Origin: Diploptera punctata
Taxonomy: Eukaryota; Arthropoda; Insecta; Blattodea; Blaberidae
Assembly (NCBI GenBank): GCA_030220185.1
Contig: JASPKZ010003844.1
Location: 2,091,001-2,155,000, forward strand
DNA: 64,000 nt
Reading direction: 5' to 3'
The translations under genes and the position numbers were made by a program. This document shows positions 56,383-64,000 of the stretch, piece after piece. How positions within the stretch are numbered: position 1 is the stretch's first letter; each line of letters opens with the position of its first letter. A model generated the notes under the pieces. It worked only from the letters and a program-made list of their open reading frames with translations, made no database searches and was not told where the DNA came from.

Positions 56383-56975
56383 ATTTGAAAAAACTAAAAC
56401 AACACGGTTTATTAGAAAACCGAACTAAAAGATGGAAAATAATTTTAATTTCCAACACGCTTGGAATAAAATTAAAGTGGTCAACAAAAAAATGATATCC
56501 AACACATCTAGAATAAAACTAGAATTATCTACAAAAAAATACCATCAAAAGCGTGGGGTCCTCTTTATCAATTAATGTTTCATAATATTAATTAAATAAA
56601 AATAAAACGTAGTTTTATTTGATTTTCATATTTATTAAGATATAATTCAGTGACAGCTGTTTCGGTACACTGTACCTTCTTCAGACATGTTAACAAATTA
56701 TCTTTCATATATTATGTTTCATAATAAACAGATATTGGTAAAAGTAAAGTCTCTAAGAAGAAAACGTAAAAATCATGAAAAGCACCCCACGCTTTTGATG
56801 GTAAAATTATTTTCTTTTTGTTTATAACTCTAGTTTTATTCTATATGTGTTGGAGATGATTTTTTTTGTTGATCACATTAATTTTATCCCAAGCGTGTTA
56901 GAAATTAAAATTATTTTTCATTTTTTTAGTTCGGCTTTCTAATAAAGCGTGTTTTTTAGTTTTTTAAAACTATTA
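56383..56975. mobile_element. Foldback element with ~200-bp inverted arms
   Basis: Left arm (about 56383-56570) and right arm (about 56780-56975) are reverse complements with roughly one difference per eight bases: AACACG-TTTATTAGAAA-CCGAACTAAAA and ATCAAAAGCGTGGGGT recur. The centre holds a nested Penelope-like insert. No ORF. Confidence 0.82.
56588..56713 (-). mobile_element. Penelope-like 3' end with hammerhead-like motif, copy 2
   Basis: 126 bp bounded by a perfect 13-bp TSD ATGTTTCATAATA (56575-56587, 56714-56726). Minus strand has CTGAAGA (56684-56678), hairpin GGTAC-agt-GTACC, GAAAC (to 56659), CAGTGA reverse context and the TTTTTATTTAATTAA end, as in 6710-6854. Confidence 0.7.
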
Positions 56976-57089
56976 TTTATTTTTTATCTTTTAGTTTCAA
57001 TATTTTACAGAATAAGATAAAAATGTAAATATCTTTAAATTCGATACTATTGTTGTATGAGCTAAAAGTAATACTCTTCTAAAAAAATC

Positions 57090-57178
57090 ATCTAAGCCGG
57101 ATTTGAACCAGCGACCTATGGATTACTGAAATTATATACCACTAGATTTCACCGATCTACCAACTTGAGCTCTTACAA
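57090..57178 (-). repeat. tRNA-like sequence (SINE head or tRNA pseudogene)
   Basis: Minus strand: GAGCTCAAGTTGGTAGATCG (D-arm/box A), AATCCATAGGTCGC, box B GGTTCAAATCC with a 5-bp T stem GCTGG/CCGGC. The middle is too long and the acceptor does not pair well, so a functional tRNA is unlikely. Confidence 0.5.
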
Positions 57179-57229
57179 TGATTGAATAAAATGTCGACAA
57201 GTCCGGAACCTATTATACCAGTTTTCATT

Positions 57230-57552
57230 TTTTTTATTTTCTGATTATTCTAGCCAGGATTTTAGAAACAAAATATGAAATTGTTGTATTGTCACGGGTC
57301 CTTTACAAGTATACAAAGCTTCAAGTCGATCCAATGATTCTAAGTGGGTGAAAATCGTGATAAAAGATTCCGTTACATAGATACAAAGACACTTTTTTTC
57401 GACGATTCTGGCCAGGATTTTAGAGAAAAATATGAAATTATTGTATTGTCACGGGTCCTTTACAAGTATACAAAGTTTCAAGTCGATCCAATGCTTTTAT
57501 GTGGGTGAAAATTGCGTTGAAAGATTCCGTTAGATAGATGGACGGACGGACG

Positions 57553-57583
<31 letters not shown>

Positions 57584-57600
57584 AGATAGAGAGATAGTCG
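57230..57600. repeat. Tandem ~165-bp duplication ending in a graded microsatellite
   Basis: Two units (57236-57392, 57400-57536) share CCAGGATTTTAGA, TTGTATTGTCACGGGTCC, TTTACAAGTATACAAAG and TTCAAGTCGATCCAATG. The second runs into (GGAC)n, then (AGAC)n, then AGAT repeats (57536-57595). Confidence 0.9.
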
Positions 57601-57751
57601 TTTATAGACTCAAAGACTACAAAACCTATTTGAATGAAACTTTTTACATTATTTAGATCATTTTTCTGGGACAATTAGCTTATATGACATATTACCCTAC
57701 GTACTATAGGGCCGGAACTAAAGAAAAAGACATCTGTGCACTAAAAAAAGT
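57601..57751. other. Short unannotated gap
   Basis: Possibly the diverged 5' side of the Helitron that follows. Confidence 0.35.
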
Positions 57752-58520
57752 TGCTTTTGGACGCATAAATGGCTTACGCTGCCTAAATCATAACAAATAC
57801 ATCAAATTAATGTACACAGAATTGAATATCTAAAAAATCTTCAAAACAGTCCACGACAGCATATGTCTGTCTTTTATGGACTATTTAACTCATGCCCCAA
57901 ATGGGAGTCAATGACCAATCACGTTTCAATGATTTCTGTTTTACAACCAATCAGAGTCGTATTTCACCAAATATTTATCAGTGTTATAATTACCATATTA
58001 AAGAAAGCTCCTCCTTACAATATTGCGTTCCTTTGGCAATAAATAGTATGATCTGGTTGCAGTGATAAACAAAAGAAGCAGTAGAAGCGTACCTATCGTT
58101 TCTCATTTGTTTTCAAACATCGCCGTTTACATTAAATATATAAATATTTTAAAAATAACTATAGTTAAATAATGATTTGTGAGTAAACAGCTTAATTTTA
58201 TTCGTTAAATAGTCCTAACAAATGCCACTCTTGATTTCTCTAGATAAATTGGAAATCACGTGGCATTACTTATGATAATTTACATTAACCATTTTTGTCT
58301 TTCAGCTCATTGATGACAACAAGATTGGGATGAGTAGATTCCCGGGCCAGCGTAGCAGCGCACAGCGGGTATTCTTTTACGGATAACTCACAATAACCAT
58401 TTTTGTCTTTCAGCTCATTTATGCCAAGAAGATCGGGATAAGTCGATTCCCGGGCAACGCCGGCAAATCAGCACGGGGTATCTAAAAATAATTACGATGT
58501 ACATGTATAATTATTTTTCT
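57752..58520 (+). mobile_element. Helitron remnant split by an HP-family insertion
   Basis: 57752-57877 has TTTTGGACGCATAAATGGC, TTACGCTGCCTAAATC, GACAGCATATGTCTGTC; 58276-58520 resumes with ACCATTTTTGTCTTTCAGC, AGTAGATTCCCGGGC, GCGCACAGCGGGTATT, then a second unit ending GCACGGGGTATCTAAAAAT. Collinear with 38990-39380. Confidence 0.87.
57878..58275 (+). repeat. HP-family repeat, copy 7 (internally deleted)
   Basis: CTATTTAACTCATGCCCC to GTGGCATTACTTATGA, lacking about 200 internal bp. Comparison with intact Helitron copies gives a natural empty site: ...TTTTATGGA / TAATTTACATTAACC.... Confidence 0.9.
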
Positions 58521-58554
58521 GTAGGGAGAGGATATTTAAATTCTTGATCATGTA

Positions 58555-58866
58555 CATACTTTTTAATCACACAAGGACATAGTGGACTTTCCTTGGATGA
58601 AAGATCAGGTCAATGCCAGAGCCACAACAAAACATTTAAGACAATATATACCATTCACTCATGCATTTATATTAATAATGGCGAATATAAGAGGATAATT
58701 ATGATGTCCAGATAGTGTTAGGGTATTTTTTTGGACCTTAATGTTTCTCGCCACTTGCCTTAGGAATGAGGAAATATCTTCATCCAGGAAACTTTTCCGA
58801 CCGGGATCGAACCTTGGCCCTCTCCGTTAGAGGCAACGACGTTACCCCTGTGACCACAACGATGGA
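58555..58866 (-). mobile_element. SINE1-type with module C
   Basis: Minus strand: GTCCATCGTTGTGGTCACAG, box B GGTTCGATCCC, TTTCCTGGATGAAG, body, then GAGTGAATGG, TGACCTGATC and CCTTGTGTGATTAAAAAGT of module C. Head subfamily differs from the other SINE1 copies. Confidence 0.78.
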
Positions 58867-58867
58867 C

Positions 58868-58960
<93 letters not shown>

Positions 58961-58965
58961 GTATT
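58868..58965. repeat. (TTA)n microsatellite
   Basis: Nearly 100 bp of TTA. The poly-isoleucine ORFs on both strands here are artefacts of it. Confidence 0.97.
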
Positions 58966-59129
58966 AACATCGGTCCTGTTAAGACCACTCTTTTTCGATT
59001 CATCCAATGTTATGTCTTATTCTTAGGTCGCCTATTACTTAATGCTCATGAATTTTGGAGGAATATCGAATCGTATTTGGATGGAAATACCATTGGTTCT
59101 TATCCTCATCAAACTGATTATGTACCATT
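58966..59129. other. Short unannotated gap
   Basis: Nothing recognised. Confidence 0.5.
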
Positions 59130-60072
59130 CCATTAACGCATATTAACCTCTCACCTTATATGTACTTTTACGTACCAAACGCCACCTGGGCCTTACAGTG
59201 ACACGACCTATCAGGAGAAGGATTTTATACTATGGATCACACACATTTGTTTTTTACCACAGAAGGAAATGAGCGAACAGCTCAATGCTAGGGCCTCCTT
59301 CGAGACAACACAACATTAAGACGAAACACCATTCACTCACACATATTCATACCATCCATAGTAGTAAATCTGCCCGACGGCAGGTATTTCACTGTAATCA
59401 TAGTATTTGCATGCTATGCTTTGCAGCTTTACAAGGGTGTGGTGATTCCCGTTGCTATCCACACCAAATATACCAAATATGGTGAATATGATAATTGTGG
59501 TTATGATAGCCAGATGATGGATGCGAAACATGGACTCTTACCTTGAGGGAGGAAAGGAGATTACGGGTATTTGAGAATAAAGTTCTTAAAAAAAATTTGG
59601 ACGAAAGAGAGATGAACAGACAGGTGAATGGAGAATACTTCATAACAGGGAACTACATGGTCTTTATAGGAAGCCAGATATAATAAGAACAGTTAAGTCT
59701 CGTAGACTGCAATGTGACATGTGGCACGAATGGGGAATGAAAGACGTGCATGGAAGCTTCTTGTAGGAAAACCAAAGGAAAAAGTCCAATTGGTAGACCA
59801 AGAATGAGATGGGAGAATAACATTAACTACGATTTGAGGGAAGTAGATTATACAGGGAATGATTGGAAAACATTAGCTCAGGATAGGGATGTATGGAGAG
59901 GTCATGTCCGCGCGGCCATGAACCTATGGGTTCGATAGTGCCAGTGATTTAGTTACGTAGATACCCAGATGATGTTCGCGGAACATTTGAGCCTTAAAGT
60001 TTCCTAATATTGGTCTTACAAGTGAGAAAAAACCAAGGAAACTTGCCCTGACCGGGGATCGAACCCAAACTT
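59130..60072 (-). mobile_element. SINE1 with modules A and C, interrupted by LINE-A
   Basis: Minus order: box B GGTTCGATCCCCGG (60045-60064), body (59975-60044), LINE-A insert (59520-59959), GTGTGGATAGCAACGGG, module A hairpin (about 59370-59440), then module C with GAGTGAATGGTGTTTCG, TGTGTGATCCATAG, GGCGTTTGGTACG and AAGGTGAGAGGTTAA. This is the only copy showing head-body-A-C in one line. Confidence 0.85.
59520..59959 (+). mobile_element. LINE-A 3' fragment inserted into SINE1
   Basis: GATGCGAAACATGGACTCTT, KTKGKSPIGRPRMRWENNIN, YDLREVDYTGNDWKTLAQDR, AAMNLWVR, then GTGCCAGTGATTTAG. TSD GATAgCCAGATGATG / GATAcCCAGATGATG (59505-59519, 59960-59974) brackets it, 14 of 15 identical. Confidence 0.93.
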
Positions 60073-61069
60073 ATATATATATATGGTTATACAATATAAA
60101 TACAATTGTGAAATGTATAAAGTAGAACATTTTATTGCTGGAGCACAGTTTAGTTTTTTACACCATATCCTGTTCTATACTGTTTTTTTTTTACACCCTA
60201 GTAGTATATGAATTCTTGGAAACAAACTTATGGCACAACTTGTGGAAAATTACACGTTAAAAAATGTTCGGTTTGGAGAAGTTTGAATCGTTACGCACGA
60301 TCAGTTTCTCTGAAAAGTATATTTTAATGTTTTTCAGTAGATAAAGCATGTATAGTCATACAAAATAGCTTATATTAAAAATCTCACAAGCACCCCTACT
60401 CAAGTATTCATGGTCCTAAACTAAATGCATTCCTTTATACGATGAAGGAGAAAGCATTTTTTCTAAGCCATTTTGTTATCAAAGCAAGTTGGCAAGAGCC
60501 ACAACAAGAATGATTGTCTTTTATTGCACGAGATCTACAACGTATATATTCAAAATTTCCTATAAAACATCCTATTCTGAATGATACAACTTGCTCAAAG
60601 AGATTGTTTTTATAGCAACGAACACAAAAACTCTTTTGTTACTAAACATCAAGTTTTGCAAATGTTTTGTATGTCGAAGACAAACAGGTTTATCGATCTA
60701 AGTCTTGGTATTGTTCTCGCAAAGTTATGTCTTTATTTAACCATAGGTTATTCAACGTCAGTTTTGTAAGTTGCTATAACATGAAATTCAATTATGTTCC
60801 CACAAAATGTAATGGCGATTAGTAAAGTAAATAATAAATCCGCAAAGCATAATTACACTTAGCAACAAAAAAGAAACGTTTTGGTCTCAGAAAGAAAAAT
60901 ATGTGATTCTGATAGTATCTTTTCTCCTGAATTCAAATATGATATCGGGTTTTCTCCATCACGCAACGTTTCCGAGAGACAGGGATTTATAATTTCAAAC
61001 ACTTTAATATTTTCTACATTCGTAACTATGCAATATTCGAACATTCGGAATCACCTAGAAAGTAAGAAA
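60073..61069. other. Unannotated stretch
   Basis: Short TA run at 60072-60084. ORFs at 60581, 60859 and 60881 are unrecognised; the last is antisense to the 3' flank of the PENLG fragment. Confidence 0.5.
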
Positions 61070-61270
61070 TTACGATTTTGTGCTATATTTCGCCTGTGGA
61101 GCATCCCTGTTGATGGTCCAACCATAATCGGCCAGCATATTAGGATTCCATTTGCCTTGATATGTCTTTTCCATAGCTGAAATCTCCTGATGAAAGTGTT
61201 CCCCGTGCTCATCGCTCACTGCGCCAATATTTTCCGGGAAGAAATCTAGATTTATTAAAGGAATAATTAT
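61070..61270 (-). pseudogene. PENLG-family C-terminal fragment
   Basis: Minus strand, one open frame of about 62 codons to a TAA at 61072-61070: LINLDFFPENIGAVSDEHGE, HFHQEISAMEKTYQGKW, NPNMLADYGWTINRDAPQ, AKYSTKS. It overlaps the fragment at 40830-41118 and adds the C-terminus. No start codon or upstream part found; whether this is a last exon or a stray fragment cannot be told. Function unknown to me. Confidence 0.65.
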
Positions 61271-61840
61271 TTAAATCCATTAATTGAAATTGAAATAAAA
61301 AACTGTGGGTGATGGAGAAATTCCGAATACATATTTGAAAACACGATGAAAAACTGCATTAAGTACAACTATTGGTACTCATGAGACAAAAATCATGTTG
61401 ATCATGTTATTAAATTCTACAAAAATTATTAATATTAAAAGGAACCAAAGCGAGTTTGATTAAGTGACAGCGTTTAATGCATATATTCCGGAGATATCGG
61501 GTTCAATGGTCAATTTAGTTAATATCAGAAGATCTCTATAGAGTTACTCTGTGGTTTTTCATAGTCGGCAAGGTAATGTATGAGCTCAAGTTTCATTTTC
61601 AGTACCCAATGCAAAACTAATAATATATATATATATATCTCTAGCTATCTATGCATATATTTATGTGTTTATCTAGGCATAATTTCATTATTACTTACTA
61701 CCTATTTTTTTATTCCGATCAGTATTGATGTGTTGTGTTTTGTTGCTGTTTTCGCTTGGGAGAAGGATAAATACCATCCTATAACTGGAAACAAAAAAAG
61801 TCGCCACTTCTGCCAGCAGGTTAATTGTAACGCTAAAACT
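61271..61840. other. Unannotated stretch
   Basis: AT-rich. GATATCGGGTTCAATGG at about 61495 resembles a box B. The ORF at 61580-61867 is low-complexity. Confidence 0.45.
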
Positions 61841-62450
61841 AACTCACTGGCACTATCGAACCTATAGGTTTATGACCCCACGGATGTAAGATCTGCATAG
61901 ATCCCTATCCTGAGCAAATATTTTCAAATCATCCCTTGTATAATTTACCTCCTTCAAATCATCGTAAATCCTATTCTCCCACATCGTTCTTGGTCTACGT
62001 ACTGGGCGCTTTTCCTATGGTTTTCCTACAAGGACTTTCCATGCCCCTCTTTAATTCCCCATTCTTGCTACATAGCCTTCCCATCGCAGTCTACAATACT
62101 TAAACTAATCTTATTTAATCTAGCTTTCTGTAAATATCATGTAGTTTACTGTTGTAATCTTCTCCATCCACTTGTCTGTTCGTCTCTTTTTCGTCTAAAC
62201 GTTTTCCTAAGAACATTATTTTCAAATACTCATTTTTTTTCTCCTTAAACTAAGAGTCCATGTTTCGCATCCACTTAATATAATTGGAAGAATGACAGTT
62301 GTATATATTAACAGTTTTTTTAGAGAAATTGGGATGACAAAAGTCCCTGTAATGTATACATATCCAGAACTAATCCTATGTTTAATTTGTTTCTGCACCT
62401 CATTCCTGTTTTTAATTATTGTTCTTAAGTATTTTAATTCAGTCTGACGC
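61841..62450 (-). mobile_element. LINE-A, degenerate
   Basis: Minus strand from the AACTAACTCACTGGCAC tail through GTACGTAGACCAAGAACG, CCTTGTAGGAAAACC, CTTAGGAAAACG, GCGAAACATGGACTCTTAG, to TTAAAATACTTAAGAAC. All landmarks are in LINE-A order, with many indels. Confidence 0.85.
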
Positions 62451-64000
62451 TAGAGCGTAAATTACTATAACGAAGAATTCCTTTCAAAGATGTAGTCGGC
62501 GTTTTATTCCAGAGGTTTTTTTTAAATACTACATATCTCAGTGACGATACCGTTAGCTGTATTACTTGCATTTTCGAAACAAAAACCGCATTCTCAAAAA
62601 AAAAAATCTCACAATATAAGTGTCATACACATTTGTAAAGGTTATGTAGTAACTTGATTTAGTTGACTTATTACCAACATCATCACATATACAATCCACT
62701 AATTAAATTTGACCAAGTGTGAACTATGGGACAGGAAGGATAAATCTTTTTGCTTGAATTAAAGTGTATTCTATTAGCAGCACTACGCACCAAAATAATA
62801 AAAACATTTATTGTATAACATCAATTTCCAAATTTTGTGAAACTTAATTACAGCGATTTTCTTTAAATTGAAGCACCACTTTGGAGGGCCACTATGAAGC
62901 ACCACTATGAAGCGTGATAGTCTGCCTCAGGGTTCACTCCTTCCATGTTAAGGATGAAGGATCCTTACTGCTGGACAGTTCGGGGTGCACCGGACTAAGG
63001 TTCTCAGGGGTTCTTATTATCGGAGAGCAAAAGGATCTTATCTCAGGTGTAACGGAGGATTGTCGGACGAGAGATGGATGCCAGGAAAATATAAACAGCA
63101 CTACATTGATGTACAGTATTACGCAAAAGAATCACACTTCTTTATTCTTCTAGGCTTGAATTTTCTTTTCCCTTTTTTACACTTGTTAATCTGCCGGCGG
63201 AGATATTTGCTGAGTAGAGCCAATTTATATGCAGTAGATTTATGTGTCTACCGAGATATGTACCGCGGTTGTCCGGTAATACTAATTTTTACAGAGTCCA
63301 ACACTTAACAGCACTCGGAGACCACATGCCTCCTTGACTCCCCTGCGGATTCTAACACAATATTCTTTTCTCAAAAATTGTTGGCCTACATACAGCAAAG
63401 TTCTCTGTCCGGCTTACAATTTATTTTAATATTCCCTCTGATTGGGCATTACCCTGGTAGGGCGTATCATCATTACTGTAACAACTTATCGATAAATAGG
63501 ATTTTAATTGCAGAGGCGTTTTCCCAAATTTCACTGGCTCATACCTAAAGGGATTTTTTGACTCTATTTGCCCATTGGCTGGAGATCTTTTCTGGACAAC
63601 AATAGATGGCCTACTCCTTCCTTCCTTTCTCTTCTGGGCTTCCCACGCAACTTGATTTTGGGTAAAATATATTTTTTTCCCTTAACATTAACAAAATTTC
63701 AAAAGGCCGGATATCGGCAATAAAAAGATGTCCCAGTCCTAATTGATTTATTGGGAAGAGAAAATAACACTTGTTTTTCTCTTACTTTTTTTATAAGGGT
63801 CGTCCCGTCTTAAGGGTGTTTTCGCTAAATAATAGCATATACTACAAAAACAAGTTATCCAAAGGAAGTCATACTATATTGTCTAGAGGATCTGTATTGT
63901 TATACAGTTGCTTGTCCTTCAACAGTTTTGTTAGAATAAAGACACATAAAAATTATAAAAAAAATATATATATCTTATGGCCCTTTATAAAAAGTTACTT
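62451..64000. other. Unannotated right end
   Basis: 62880-63360 is more GC-balanced, with a short repeat GAAGCACCAC (62870 and 62900) and two overlapping ORFs (62914-63153, 62985-63308) of no known family. The remainder shows nothing recognisable. Confidence 0.5.

Noticed and set aside
58766..59026. ORFs of 75-86 codons rich in isoleucine on both strands
   Set aside because: They are translations of a (TTA)n microsatellite.
60881..61180. 99-codon plus ORF
   Set aside because: Part of it is antisense to the PENLG fragment, which has the recognisable protein content.
62914..63308. Two overlapping ORFs near the right end
   Set aside because: No motif, no second copy, two frames equally open; kept only as unannotated.
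1..64000. CRISPR arrays, bacterial operons, phage genes, rRNA
   Set aside because: No evenly spaced identical repeats, ribosome-binding patterns or rRNA motifs; all evidence is of an animal repeat landscape.

Overview
The window looks like AT-rich, gene-poor intergenic DNA of an insect. The non-LTR retrotransposon and SINE types resemble those I associate with cockroaches, termites and other Polyneoptera; that placement is inference. I found no intact host gene, rRNA or functional tRNA gene and no prokaryotic feature. Almost every open reading frame with recognisable protein content belongs to a decayed transposable element. The rest are chance ORFs, several made only of (ATT)n or (TA)n microsatellites.

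Retrotransposons: at least four non-LTR lineages are present, labelled here for convenience. LINE-A (RT with a YADD box, C-terminal RLRWAGHVARM domain, (GTTA)n/(GTAA)n tail) has about nine fragments; the best is 30551-31962 (-). LINE-B (AP-endonuclease, FADD RT, (GAT)n or (GAA)n tail) has a nearly complete but broken copy at 19755-22333 and several short 3' ends. LINE-C (22385-22995) and LINE-D (35838-36120) are single C-terminal fragments. An endonuclease-only fragment lies at 11330-12045. About half a dozen tRNA-headed SINE families are scattered throughout; SINE1 shares one tRNA-like head and body but carries different 3' modules (A, B, C). Many insertions keep target-site duplications (TSDs), which fix their borders.

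DNA and rolling-circle elements: a deleted mariner/Tc1-like element (12095-12648) has a paralogous empty site nearby. A longer decayed mariner transposase lies at 46210-47110 (-). There is a 226-bp hAT-type MITE (8883-9108), a complete small Helitron (38799-39484) with two broken relatives, a roughly 0.6-kb unclassified family with a terminal hairpin in seven copies (HP family), and a foldback element (56383-56975).

The least ordinary signal is a small structured motif, CTGANGA - hairpin - GAAA, in four unrelated sequences (6764, 26914, 38707 and both arms at 51652-51932; the 6764 family recurs at 56684 on the minus strand). Only the N varies in the first box while the hairpin sequences differ, which is the hammerhead-ribozyme core pattern described for Penelope-like retroelements. 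Two of these families sit in short insertions with clear TSDs. A second item is a pair of decayed fragments (40830-41118 and 61070-61270) of a conserved arthropod protein family that I recognise but cannot name.
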